Shown here in pieces: positions 29,795 to 38,590 of a DNA stretch of 64,000 nucleotides. How positions within the stretch are numbered: position 1 is the stretch's first letter; each line of letters starts with the position of its first letter. The position numbers and the translations under genes are program-made. The notes beneath the pieces were generated by a model. That model did not search any database and was not told the origin of the DNA. It saw nothing but the letters and a program-made list of their open reading frames with translations. Where the stretch lies: positions 1 through 64,000 of the forward strand of contig NZ_JAIMIA010000005.1 of assembly GCF_019966495.1 (NCBI RefSeq), in the 5' to 3' direction. This stretch comes from Tateyamaria pelophila. GTDB lineage: Bacteria; Pseudomonadota; Alphaproteobacteria; Rhodobacterales; Rhodobacteraceae.

Positions 29795-32089
29795 TCAGTT
29801 GAACTTGTTGTCCCTTGGGAACCCGCGCGGGGCCATCCGGCCCGTGCCCGCACGCTTGCCGCCCCATTCCGCAAGCTCGCTTTCGGTGCGGGTGCGTCCC
29901 GCCGGGTCGAGCCAACTCAGCCCTTCGGTGCGTGTGAATGTGGTGGCATCGGACAGCCCGCCGTCCTTGTACTTTTGCAGGCGCACGCCCTTTCCCCGGC
30001 CCATTTCGGGCAATTCGTCGAGGTCGAAGACCAGCACCTTGCGGTTGTCACCGACCACGGCAACAGCGTCGCCCGTTACCGGCTTGCACACCGCCAGCTT
30101 GACGTCTCCGCGCACGTTCAAAACCTGTTTGCCGGTCCGTGTTTGTGCGATGACTTCGTCTTCGGGCACGACAAACCCGTCGCCCGCCGAAGACGCGACC
30201 AACAATTTACGGCCCGGTTTATGGGTCAGGATCTTGTGAATTTGCGCCTCATTCGGCAGATCGACCATCAAACGCAACGGCTCGCCCATCCCACGCCCAC
30301 CCGGCAAGGTAGACGCCGAAAGCGTATAGAACCGCCCGTTTGATCCGACAATCACCAGGCGATCGGTGGTTTCCGCGTGGAAGATAAAGCTGGGTCCGTC
30401 GCCGTCCTTGAACTTCAATTCACGGGTCAGGTCGATATGGCCGGTCATGGCACGGATCCAACCCATCTCGCTGCACACCACCGTGATCGGTTCACGATCA
30501 ATCATCGCTTCCAGCGGCACCTCTTCGACGGTGCCTGCCTCGGCGAATGTCGTGCGTCGGGCGCCGCCATGCCAATCCTTGCCAAACTGCTTTTTGGTAG
30601 CCCGCAACTGGTCCGAAATCGCGTTCCATTGCAGGTCTTCGCTTTCCAGCAAATCCTCAAGCCCGGCGCGTTCTTCCATCAGGGCGGCCTGTTCGCGCAG
30701 CAACTCGACCTCTTCGAGACGGCGCAAACTGCGCAGACGCATGTTCAGGATGGCTTCGGCCTGCACTTCGCTCAATTCGCCATCGCCCGGGAGCGGCGGG
30801 ACATAGTCCGCCTCGTTCATCGCGCGCGGGTGGTCCTTGGACCAGTCTTCCATCATCAATGCGGCTTTTGGGTCATCGTCGTACCGAATAATATCGATCA
30901 CGCGGTCAAGGTTCAGGAAGGCGACGATGAACCCTTCGAGCACTTCAAGACGGTGGTCGATCTTTTCCAACCGGTGCCGACTGCGGCGCTCAAGCACTTC
31001 ACGTCGGAAATCAAGAAAGGCGCGCAGTACTTCCTTCATCGAACAGACCTTGGGCGTCACGCCGTCGATCAGCACGTTCATGTTCAGACTGAACCGTACC
31101 TCAAGATCGGAATTCCGGTACAGCATTCCCATCAGGACTTCCGGGTCCACGTTTTTGGAGCGCGGCTCGAGAATAAGACGAACGTCATCAGCAGACTCGT
31201 CGCGGACATCTCCAAAAATTGGAATCTTCTTGGTCTGGATCAGCTCTGCCAGCTTTTCGATCAGCTTGGACTTTTGAACTTGATAGGGAATTTCAGTCAC
31301 GACGATCTGCCACTGGCCCCGGCCCAGATCTTCGACCTCGTAGCGGCAGCGCAGACGGAATCCACCCTTGCCAGTCCGGTAAGCCTGCGCAATCTGGTCC
31401 GCAGGCTCGACGATCACGCCGCCGGTGGGAAAATCCGGCCCCGGCACGTAATTCAGCAACGTATCATCGCGTGCATCCGGCGTTTTGATCAGATGCAGGC
31501 AGGCATCGCAAAGCTCGGCGATATTATGCGGCGGAATGTTCGTCGCCATTCCCACCGCAATCCCGCTCGATCCATTCGCCAGCAAATTCGGAAATTGCGC
31601 AGGCAACACAACAGGTTCAGTCAGCGTGCCATCGTAGTTATCGCGGAAATCCACCGCGTTTTCATTCAGACCCTCCAGCAATGCTTCGGCCACGGCCGTC
31701 ATGCGGGCCTCGGTATAGCGTGCAGCGGCTGGGTTATCGCCGTCGATATTGCCAAAATTCCCCTGCCCGTCCACGAGCGGGAAACGGACGTTGAAATCCT
31801 GTGCCAATCGCGCCATCGCATCGTAAATTGCGGCGTCCCCATGCGGGTGATAATTGCCCATCACGTCGCCGGAAATCTTGGCCGACTTGCGGTATCCCCC
31901 GGTCGACGACAGACGCAATTCCCGCATCGCAAATAGAATTCGGCGGTGCACCGGCTTCAGCCCGTCGCGGGCGTCTGGCAGCGCCCGGTGCATGATCGTG
32001 GACAATGCATAGGTCAGATAACGATCGCCAAGCGCGCGGCGTAGCGGTTCCGTAAGGTCCATGTTGGGGGTATCGGCCTGATCTGACAT
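29795..32089 (-). CDS. parC: DNA topoisomerase IV subunit A
   Basis: The 764-residue protein (from MSDQADTPN) has the RALPDARDGLKPVHRR quinolone-pocket region, ISGDVMGNYHPHGDAAIYDA, and the catalytic tyrosine in ARYTEARM. The C-terminal half carries the degenerate beta-pinwheel repeats. Compared with GyrA the C-terminal domain is shorter and lacks a GyrA box, supporting ParC. ParE is not in the window. ATG 32137 is an alternative start with no better ribosome binding site. Confidence 0.93.
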   Translation of the reverse strand: MSDQADTPNMDLTEPLRRALGDRYLTYALSTIMHRALPDARDGLKPVHRRILFAMRELRLSSTGGYRKSAKISGDVMGNYHPHGDAAIYDAMARLAQDFNVRFPLVDGQGNFGNIDGDNPAAARYTEARMTAVAEALLEGLNENAVDFRDNYDGTLTEPVVLPAQFPNLLANGSSGIAVGMATNIPPHNIAELCDACLHLIKTPDARDDTLLNYVPGPDFPTGGVIVEPADQIAQAYRTGKGGFRLRCRYEVEDLGRGQWQIVVTEIPYQVQKSKLIEKLAELIQTKKIPIFGDVRDESADDVRLILEPRSKNVDPEVLMGMLYRNSDLEVRFSLNMNVLIDGVTPKVCSMKEVLRAFLDFRREVLERRSRHRLEKIDHRLEVLEGFIVAFLNLDRVIDIIRYDDDPKAALMMEDWSKDHPRAMNEADYVPPLPGDGELSEVQAEAILNMRLRSLRRLEEVELLREQAALMEERAGLEDLLESEDLQWNAISDQLRATKKQFGKDWHGGARRTTFAEAGTVEEVPLEAMIDREPITVVCSEMGWIRAMTGHIDLTRELKFKDGDGPSFIFHAETTDRLVIVGSNGRFYTLSASTLPGGRGMGEPLRLMVDLPNEAQIHKILTHKPGRKLLVASSAGDGFVVPEDEVIAQTRTGKQVLNVRGDVKLAVCKPVTGDAVAVVGDNRKVLVFDLDELPEMGRGKGVRLQKYKDGGLSDATTFTRTEGLSWLDPAGRTRTESELAEWGGKRAGTGRMAPRGFPRDNKFN

Positions 32090-32298
32090 AGATGCTGTGT
32101 AGCCAAGGGGCGGAGCAGGAACAAGCTTACATCGCATCAGACGCCAAAACGATGCTGTTGCAGGCGAATAAGGCGTTGCGAGCCCACAACAGCTTAGGTC
32201 TCGTCCATCATTTCGATTTTTTCAGTGTTGTGAATCGGTTGCTTTGATAAGATCAGAAAATGGATTGAGTTTTTTTGATTGAGCTGGGGGGCGATTTG

Positions 32299-32958
32299 GT
32301 GCGTTACGTAATTGCTGCATTCTTTTTTCTGGGGTTGGTGTTCTATGAAATGAGCGGCGGTGCCGATTTCGACGCCGACGCAACGCGACTGTCCCGAATC
32401 GAAGCGCCTCTGACTGATGAGCCAGAAAAACTGGAACAAGTGTTTGCAGGAACGGACTCCGCATTGACAGAGAATGTGACGCGAGCGGCACTCAACCTGA
32501 ATACCGTACAAGATGTTGTGCGCCCGGTGCGCACAAATCGGACAACACTCGCCCCTGCACCATCCGCTCTGGACGTCCCCGGAGCTACGGTGAGCACAGC
32601 ACCACCCGCTGAATTTTTTCCCAGCCTCGTGGGCGACAGTCTGGTGGATACGAACATCCTGATAGATCGCTCTGCAATTACTGTCGTTGATTTCAGCGAC
32701 AACCGGCCTGCCCCATTGCAACCGCCTGCCCGGGCGCAGCCAGAAACCCTCGAAGTTGCGACAGATATCCGATCCGTCACCGGCGCTGCGGTCAATGTGC
32801 GGGGCGGTCCGGGAACCAATTTTTCGGTGGTCAATCGCCTCGTGCTTGGAGATGAGGTCGAAGTGCTTCAGGATCCCGGCGAGGGCTGGGTCCAATTGCG
32901 CCCGCTCAACGGAAGCCCGACCGGATGGATGGCATCCTACTTGCTGACCGATGGCTGA
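32299..32958 (+). CDS. Membrane-anchored SH3-domain protein
   Basis: One N-terminal membrane span (YVIAAFFFLGLVFYEM) is followed by about 120 residues of low-complexity Pro/Ala/Thr-rich linker. A C-terminal bacterial SH3 domain follows (AAVNVRGGPGTNFSVVNRL ... GWVQLRPLNG ... WMASYLL). SH3b domains of this kind usually bind peptidoglycan in the periplasm. I chose GTG 32299, behind a GGGGGG tract; TTG 32275 is also in frame. It precedes the SDR gene by 23 bases. Confidence 0.75.
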   Translation: MRYVIAAFFFLGLVFYEMSGGADFDADATRLSRIEAPLTDEPEKLEQVFAGTDSALTENVTRAALNLNTVQDVVRPVRTNRTTLAPAPSALDVPGATVSTAPPAEFFPSLVGDSLVDTNILIDRSAITVVDFSDNRPAPLQPPARAQPETLEVATDIRSVTGAAVNVRGGPGTNFSVVNRLVLGDEVEVLQDPGEGWVQLRPLNGSPTGWMASYLLTDG

Positions 32959-32981
32959 TGTCATCCTGACTTTCGCGCAGC

Positions 32982-33842
32982 ATGACTGACCTCGCAAAAG
33001 CAAAGGCGGGCGCCGTGCAACAATCCATCCTGATCACCGGATGCTCTTCGGGCATTGGATATGCTGCGGCGCATGGTCTGAGGAAACGGGGCTGGCGGGT
33101 TTTTGCATCCTGCCGTCAAGCTGATGATTGTACGCGTCTGCAAGCTGAGGGATTTGACAGCCCTCTGATCGACTACGCTGACCGGGCCTCGATCACACAA
33201 GGCCTGCAACACGTTCTGGCCGAAACCGGCGGAACGCTGGATGCCCTGTTCAACAACGGTGCCTATGCAATACCCGGCGCTGTCGAGGACCTTCCAACAG
33301 ATGGATTGCGGGCAATTTTCGAAGCGAATTTTTTCGGGTGGCACGATCTGACCCGCCAGGTTCTGCCTGTCATGCGGGCGCAAGGCCATGGCCGGGTCGT
33401 GCAATGCTCGTCCGTGCTCGGCTTTGTCACGATGCCCTGGAGGGGTGCCTACAACTCGACCAAATTCGCGCTTGAAGGGCTGACAGACACGTTGCGCATT
33501 GAAATGCGGGGCACGCCGATCAAGATAATCCTCATTGAACCCGGCCCCGTAACAAGCCGCATTCGCGCCAATTCCATTCCGCATTTCGAAAAGTGGATCG
33601 ATTGGGAAGCGTCACCGCGCGTCGCGCTATATCGCGACAAGCTGATCCATCGGCTCTATGATGACGCAGGGCCGGACACATTCGAATTACCCCCCGAAGC
33701 CGTTGTGAAAAAGCTGGTCCATGCCATCGAAAGCCCCAATCCGCGGCCGCGTTATTTCGTGACCACGCCGACCTACATCATGGCCACCCTGCGCCGCATT
33801 CTGCCAACGCGCCTGTTGGATGCCGTCCTGGCGCGCGCCTGA
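32982..33842 (+). CDS. Short-chain dehydrogenase/reductase
   Basis: This 286-residue SDR has the cofactor motif TGCSSGIG (about 20-27), NNGAYA in place of NNAG, catalytic Ser in CSSVLG and the YNSTK pair. Length and motifs fit the classical family. The arginine in FASCRQ after the second strand suggests NADP(H). The substrate is not deducible. Confidence 0.88.
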   Translation: MTDLAKAKAGAVQQSILITGCSSGIGYAAAHGLRKRGWRVFASCRQADDCTRLQAEGFDSPLIDYADRASITQGLQHVLAETGGTLDALFNNGAYAIPGAVEDLPTDGLRAIFEANFFGWHDLTRQVLPVMRAQGHGRVVQCSSVLGFVTMPWRGAYNSTKFALEGLTDTLRIEMRGTPIKIILIEPGPVTSRIRANSIPHFEKWIDWEASPRVALYRDKLIHRLYDDAGPDTFELPPEAVVKKLVHAIESPNPRPRYFVTTPTYIMATLRRILPTRLLDAVLARA

Positions 33843-33917
33843 GGCAAGACAACCTTCGCTTTTTCCACGCGACCCGCTAGATGTGGCGTTAACAAACGAA
33901 CACAAAGGACACGGCAC

Positions 33918-34127
33918 ATGCCCCAAGACCCACTTTTAATCCTCGTTGTGCTGGCCTGCCTCGCCGTCGTGGTGGTGCTGATGCTGGGTTTGGGCGGTTT
34001 TGCCAAAGGCTCCGGCTGGGCGCAAAAGAACTCGAACAAATTGATGCGGTATCGTCTTGGCGCCCAATTTATCGCGGTTTTGCTGATCGTCGCCTACGTG
34101 TTCCTGCGCCAGTCCGGAGGGGAATAA
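33918..34127 (+). CDS. Small twin-helix membrane protein (HIG1-like)
   Basis: The 69-residue protein has two membrane helices separated by a short basic loop (NSNKLMRYRLGAQF) that resembles the HIG1 domain pattern around QxxR. HIG1-type proteins associate with respiratory supercomplexes in mitochondria and some alphaproteobacteria. It lies 3 bases before the adenosyltransferase gene and is probably cotranscribed. The assignment is by pattern only. Confidence 0.65.
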   Translation: MPQDPLLILVVLACLAVVVVLMLGLGGFAKGSGWAQKNSNKLMRYRLGAQFIAVLLIVAYVFLRQSGGE

Positions 34128-34130
34128 ACG

Positions 34131-34706
34131 ATGGTTGTGCTGAACAAGATCTACACCAAGACGGGCGATGCCGGCGAAACTGCCTTGGGCAATGGTGCGC
34201 GCGTGGCCAAGCATTCGATGCGCGTCACAGCCTATGGCACGTCAGACGAACTGAACGCATTTCTGGGCGTTGCCCGCCTTGAGGCCAAAGGAGAAATCGA
34301 CATCGCGCTGAGCCGCATCCAGAATGATCTTTTTGATTTGGGCGCGGACATGTGCCGACCTGACATGGAAAAGGACGCGGAAAGCGAATATCCACCCCTG
34401 CGAATGACCGATGCACAAGTGACCCGGCTGGAATTCGAAATCGACGCAATGAACGCCAAGCTTGAGCCATTGCGCAGCTTTATCCTGCCCGGAGGATCGA
34501 CGCTTTCTGCGCATTTGCATGTATGCCGCACTGTGGCGCGCCGTGCCGAACGGCTGGCGGTCGAACTGGCCACGATGGAAGCGGTCAACCCGTCTGCCGT
34601 CAAATACCTCAATCGCCTCAGCGATTGGTTTTTTGTCGCAGGTCGGATCGCCAATAATGACGGCAAGGACGACGTGCTGTGGGTTCCTGGCGCAAACCGC
34701 GATTAG
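34131..34706 (+). CDS. Cob(I)alamin adenosyltransferase, PduO type
   Basis: The 191-residue protein has the ATP-binding N-terminus KIYTKTGDAGETALGNGARV, DELNAFLG, the FILPGGS motif and the C-terminal RLSDWFFVAGR of PduO-type ATP:cob(I)alamin adenosyltransferases. It makes adenosylcobalamin, the cofactor of methylmalonyl-CoA and ethylmalonyl-CoA mutases. This fits the presence of a probable methylsuccinyl-CoA dehydrogenase at 49 kb, which acts in the ethylmalonyl-CoA pathway. Confidence 0.93.
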   Translation: MVVLNKIYTKTGDAGETALGNGARVAKHSMRVTAYGTSDELNAFLGVARLEAKGEIDIALSRIQNDLFDLGADMCRPDMEKDAESEYPPLRMTDAQVTRLEFEIDAMNAKLEPLRSFILPGGSTLSAHLHVCRTVARRAERLAVELATMEAVNPSAVKYLNRLSDWFFVAGRIANNDGKDDVLWVPGANRD

Positions 34707-34857
34707 GCTGAAGCTTCTTTGACGTGCTCGGGGGCTGCGCCGACACGTTCGCCAAGAATGCGTGCCAACGGGTCAGAAAGGAAACTTTTTCCCAAATCGG
34801 ACGAAACGCGGCGTCCTTGGAATGTGACGTGACGATTTTGCCCTGTTTCCGTAACAC

Positions 34858-34873
34858 CGGTTTAGGTAAACCG
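34858..34873. promoter_or_regulatory. Inverted repeat upstream of etfB
   Basis: CGGTTTA and TAAACCG are perfect 7-base arms with a 2-base centre, 60 bases before the etfB ATG. It could be an operator. A second short hairpin (CTCGT/ACGAG) lies closer to the ribosome binding site. Confidence 0.4.
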
Positions 34874-34932
34874 TCCCAGAGAACTGTCTCGCTCGTGCAA
34901 AACGAGTCGCTATTTAAAGGAGAGGAACGCTC

Positions 34933-35691
34933 ATGAAGGTGCTGGTGCCTGTCAAACGCGTGATTGACTACAACGTAAAAGTACGCGTCAAAGCGGATGG
35001 ATCGGGTGTTGATCTTGCCAATGTAAAAATGTCGATGAACCCGTTTGACGAAATTGCCGTCGAGCAGGCCATCCGCCTCAAAGAAGCAGGCCAGGCCGAC
35101 GAAATCATCGCGATTTCCGTCGGCGTCAAGCAGGCACAGGAAACACTGCGCACCGCATTGGCGATGGGTGCGGACCGCGCGATCCTTGTGATCGCTGCTG
35201 ACGATGTGCATTCCGATATTGAGCCTCTGACGGTCGCAAAAATCCTCAAGGCAGTCATCGATGAAGAGCAGCCGGGCCTCGTGCTCTGCGGCAAGCAGGC
35301 AATCGACAACGACATGAACGCGACGGGTCAGATGCTCGCGGCCCTGATGGGCTGGAGCCAGGCAACCTTTGCCTCGACAGTCGAAATCACAGGCGACAAG
35401 GCCCGCGTGACACGCGAAGTTGACGGTGGTTTGCAAACCATCGAGGTCAATATGCCAACGGTCATCACCGTTGATCTGCGCCTGAACGAGCCGCGTTATG
35501 CATCCCTGCCCAACATCATGAAGGCCAAACGCAAGCCATTGGATGAAAAAACTGCGGCGGACTACGGCGTCGATGCCGCACCGCGCCTCGAAGTCATAAA
35601 GACAACAGAGCCAGAAGCACGCGCCGCCGGCATCAAGGTCGGGTCCGTTGACGAACTTGTGGCAAAACTCAAAGAAGTGGGAGCAGTTTGA
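34933..35691 (+). CDS. etfB: Electron transfer flavoprotein beta subunit
   Basis: The 252-residue protein starts [19 protein letters not shown] and carries the AMP-binding region [16 protein letters not shown] and the recognition loop [20 protein letters not shown] of EtfB. With EtfA it passes electrons from acyl-CoA dehydrogenases to ETF:quinone oxidoreductase. AGGAGAGG precedes the ATG. The stop overlaps the etfA start. Confidence 0.97.
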   Translation: MKVLVPVKRVIDYNVKVRVKADGSGVDLANVKMSMNPFDEIAVEQAIRLKEAGQADEIIAISVGVKQAQETLRTALAMGADRAILVIAADDVHSDIEPLTVAKILKAVIDEEQPGLVLCGKQAIDNDMNATGQMLAALMGWSQATFASTVEITGDKARVTREVDGGLQTIEVNMPTVITVDLRLNEPRYASLPNIMKAKRKPLDEKTAADYGVDAAPRLEVIKTTEPEARAAGIKVGSVDELVAKLKEVGAV

Positions 35692-36617
35692 TGGCAGTTC
35701 TTCTTTTGGCAGAAATCAATGACGGCGAGCTGGCGATGGACGCCACAGCAAAAGCTGTTACCGCTGCGGTGGCACTTGGGGAGGTCACTGTTCTGGCCGC
35801 TGGCGCCACGTGCGCCGCCGCCGCCGCAGAAGCGGCGACAATCGAAGGTGTTTCGAAAGTGCTGTGCGCCGAAGATGCGCTTTATGGCAAGCGTCTGGCC
35901 GAGCCGGTGGCAGACCTGATCGTTTCGCTGGCCAGTGATTACGAGCATATCGTGGCGCCCGCCACGACCGACGCCAAAAACGTCATGCCCCGCGTTGCGG
36001 CCTTGCTCGACGCGATGGTCATATCTGACGCGACCGCAGTGATCGATGGCAACACATTTGAGCGGCCGATCTATGCAGGCAACGCCATCCAGACTGTAAA
36101 ATCCGCGGATGGCAAGAAAGTGATCACGTTCCGGGCCTCGACCTTCGATGCCGCAGGCACAGGTGGATCCGCCCCGGTTGAAAACATCGCAGCGGCTGCC
36201 GACCCGGCCTTGTCGTCCTGGATCGAAGACAAAGTGGCTGCCAGTGACCGTCCTGAGCTTACATCGGCAGGCGTCGTGGTATCCGGTGGACGCGGTGTCG
36301 GTTCGGAAGAAGATTTTGCGCTGATCGAATCGCTGGCTGACAAGCTTGGTGCAGCAGTTGGTGCCTCGCGCGCGGCGGTTGATTCCGGCTATGCACCAAA
36401 CGACTGGCAAGTAGGTCAGACCGGCAAAGTCGTTGCCCCTGACCTCTATGTTGCCGTCGGGATTTCTGGCGCCATTCAGCACCTTGCAGGAATGAAAGAT
36501 TCCAAGATCATCGTTGCGATCAACAAGGACGAAGAAGCGCCGATTTTCCAGGTTGCGGATTACGGACTTGTTGCAGACCTGTTCGATGCCGTACCGGAAT
36601 TGGTCTCCAAGCTGTAA
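35691..36617 (+). CDS. etfA: Electron transfer flavoprotein alpha subunit
   Basis: The start is ATG 35691 in the TGATG overlap with etfB ([14 protein letters not shown]), giving 308 residues. The FAD-binding C-terminus is clear: VVSGGRGVGSEEDF, AVGASRAAVDSG, QVGQTGKVVAPDLYVAVGISGAIQHLAGM. It is half of the heterodimer that accepts electrons from dehydrogenases such as the Mcd-like enzyme at 49 kb. A terminator follows 22 bases after the stop. Confidence 0.97.
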   Translation: MAVLLLAEINDGELAMDATAKAVTAAVALGEVTVLAAGATCAAAAAEAATIEGVSKVLCAEDALYGKRLAEPVADLIVSLASDYEHIVAPATTDAKNVMPRVAALLDAMVISDATAVIDGNTFERPIYAGNAIQTVKSADGKKVITFRASTFDAAGTGGSAPVENIAAAADPALSSWIEDKVAASDRPELTSAGVVVSGGRGVGSEEDFALIESLADKLGAAVGASRAAVDSGYAPNDWQVGQTGKVVAPDLYVAVGISGAIQHLAGMKDSKIIVAINKDEEAPIFQVADYGLVADLFDAVPELVSKL

Positions 36618-36638
36618 GGCTTTAAGACCAATCACATG

Positions 36639-36672
36639 AAAGCCCGCCGGTTATTCTGGTGGGCTTTTTCTT
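36639..36672 (+). terminator. Intrinsic terminator after etfA
   Basis: AAAGCCCGCCGG and CTGGTGGGCTTT pair over 12 bp with two G-U pairs around a 5-base loop, followed by TTCTTTT. It ends the etfBA transcript. Read on the other strand it lies within and beyond the end of the convergent DUF6473 gene's tail region. Confidence 0.88.
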
Positions 36673-36673
36673 T

Positions 36674-37495
36674 TCAGATAAAATGCCTGAGCACAGGAAC
36701 CAAAGCATTGGCCACTTCGCGGTGCAATTGCGGACCCAGCATGGTCTGAGCCGCGGCCTGATCCATGGTCGCAAAAACCATGCCTTCTGTTCCCGCAGCG
36801 AGTGCATCCGGCGACGCCACGACCTCGACGCAATCCGTTACGAACGGCCGCAACCCATCAATCATAGATCGGGTTAAGAAAGCGGGATCTGTATCAATTT
36901 CGAGGGCGGTTTCCGGAGGTTCATGAGCACTGGCCCAAAGCAATATCACTTTGCCTGGCATCTGGCTGAGAACGAGGCGCATGCGGGCGCTCCAGGCGGC
37001 TTGCAACTCATCCACGACGGTTTGAAACCGATCTGGCGATACCAGTTGCAGACGCTTCAGCATGTGGTTGACGAAGTTGAATTCGGCAAAATCCACGTCG
37101 CGATAAATGATCCGGAGCAACGCAGAGGCTTCGACAAATCGATCGTTGCGGCGAGGATGCACCCGATAGAACCGGTTGGATATATTGCGAGGGCTGGTAA
37201 CTTGAAGGACGGTCACGCAAGCATTGTTGGCTAGATCCAGCAAGAACGGATCGGTCGCGTAAACATCAATCCCTGCATTCAAACACCCCAGATTTGGACA
37301 GGTTGTCTCGATTTCTGTTTCGATCAAATCCGAAAACGGTGATGCCACATATTTGCCATAAGTCGTTGTACCACCAAAGAAAGCCACATACGGCTTGTCC
37401 AAACTTCGGCGCGGCCCCCGAAAAAGGACTTTCGACCGGCCATATCTGCACGGCAGATAGTCGAGCCCACACGGACTCAACGCATCAAAGCTCAT
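36674..37495 (-). CDS. DUF6473-family protein
   Basis: The 273-residue protein (from ATG 37495) opens MSFDALSPCGLDYLPCRYG and contains LLFRGPRR-like VLFRGPRRSLDKPYVAFFGG and TTTYGKYV, the signature I recall for DUF6473 in Rhodobacteraceae. The GGTTTYG and LNAGIDVY stretches look like an SGNH-hydrolase-like fold, but that is inference. A GTG start at 37522 would add nine residues. Function is unknown. Confidence 0.65.
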   Translation of the reverse strand: MSFDALSPCGLDYLPCRYGRSKVLFRGPRRSLDKPYVAFFGGTTTYGKYVASPFSDLIETEIETTCPNLGCLNAGIDVYATDPFLLDLANNACVTVLQVTSPRNISNRFYRVHPRRNDRFVEASALLRIIYRDVDFAEFNFVNHMLKRLQLVSPDRFQTVVDELQAAWSARMRLVLSQMPGKVILLWASAHEPPETALEIDTDPAFLTRSMIDGLRPFVTDCVEVVASPDALAAGTEGMVFATMDQAAAQTMLGPQLHREVANALVPVLRHFI

Positions 37496-37649
37496 GATAC
37501 CCACTCTCAAATTTTTACTCACCCACCTCTCGTATGACAGCAGAGCCTTGCGTTTTTGCTAACAGATCATGACATTTTCTGGGCCCGCCTGCCCTTGCCC
37601 CTGTCCCCGTGCACACCCTATGGTGCACCGGCGGATTAAGGGGATCGTG

Positions 37650-38525
37650 ATGGACATCAAGACCATTGGAATTGTGGGTGCCGGACAGATGGGCAACGGT
37701 ATTGCGCACGTCATGGCAGTCGCTGGATATGACGTTATGCTCACGGATATCTCCGGCGATGCGTTGCAGGCGGCTGTGGCGCTCATCGATCGCAATCTGG
37801 AGCGTCAGGTCAGCCGGGAAAAGATCAGCGCCGAGGACAAGGCCTTTGCGATGAAGCGGATTGCAACGACGCAAACCCTGACGGACTTGGGGCCAAGCGA
37901 TCTCATCATTGAAGCAGCCACAGAACGCGAAACCGTCAAGCAGGCGATATTCGAAGACCTGTTGCCGCACCTGAAGCCTCATACCATCCTGACATCGAAC
38001 ACGTCATCCATTTCGATCACGCGGCTTGCCAGCCGCACGGACCGGCCGGAAAAGTTCATGGGCTTCCATTTCATGAACCCGGTACCAGTGATGCAATTGG
38101 TTGAACTGATCCGCGGGATCGCAACGGATGTCGAGACCTATGACGCGTGCAAGACCGTGGTTGATCGGCTGGGGAAGACCGCCGCGAGCGCCGAGGACTT
38201 TCCCGCCTTTATCGTCAATCGCATTCTGATGCCGATGATCAACGAGGCCGTCTATACCCTCTACGAGGGCGTGGGGTCCGTACAATCGATCGACTCGTCG
38301 CTGAAACTGGGGGCCAACCATCCGATGGGTCCGCTAGAGTTGGCAGACTTCATTGGGCTGGATACATGCCTCGCCATTATGAACGTTTTGCATGATGGGC
38401 TGGCGGACACCAAGTATCGTCCCTGTCCGCTGCTGACCAAATATGTTGAAGCTGGTTGGCTTGGGCGCAAATCAGAGCGCGGCTTTTACGACTACCGTGG
38501 AGATGTACCTGTCCCGACGCGGTAG
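37650..38525 (+). CDS. 3-hydroxybutyryl-CoA dehydrogenase
   Basis: From ATG 37650 (AAGGGG upstream) the 291-residue protein has the NAD fold GIVGAGQMGNGIAHV, SNTSSISITRLAS, the catalytic GFHFMNPVPVMQLVE and the C-terminal helical domain ending KSERGFYDYRG. It interconverts acetoacetyl-CoA and 3-hydroxybutyryl-CoA (Hbd/PaaH family). Such an enzyme feeds PHB cycling or the ethylmalonyl-CoA pathway. Directly after the stop stands a double-hairpin element. Confidence 0.93.
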   Translation: MDIKTIGIVGAGQMGNGIAHVMAVAGYDVMLTDISGDALQAAVALIDRNLERQVSREKISAEDKAFAMKRIATTQTLTDLGPSDLIIEAATERETVKQAIFEDLLPHLKPHTILTSNTSSISITRLASRTDRPEKFMGFHFMNPVPVMQLVELIRGIATDVETYDACKTVVDRLGKTAASAEDFPAFIVNRILMPMINEAVYTLYEGVGSVQSIDSSLKLGANHPMGPLELADFIGLDTCLAIMNVLHDGLADTKYRPCPLLTKYVEAGWLGRKSERGFYDYRGDVPVPTR

Positions 38526-38571
38526 CGCGTTTTCCGATACGGAAAACGGCCGGAAAATGCGTCATTTTCCG
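38526..38571 (+). repeat. Double-hairpin element, copy A (after 3-hydroxybutyryl-CoA dehydrogenase)
   Basis: Stem CGTTTTCCG / CGGAAAACG with loop ATA, linker GC, then stem CGGAAAATG / CATTTTCCG with loop CGT. It starts 2 bases after the stop codon. It lies between convergent genes, so it may serve both 3' ends. Confidence 0.85.
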
Positions 38572-38590
38572 TTGCGCCAAGACCGATGCT

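Noticed and set aside
34724-34936. 70-codon frame upstream of etfB
   Set aside because: It runs through the inverted repeat and the etfB ribosome binding site, overlaps the etfB start and has no family character.
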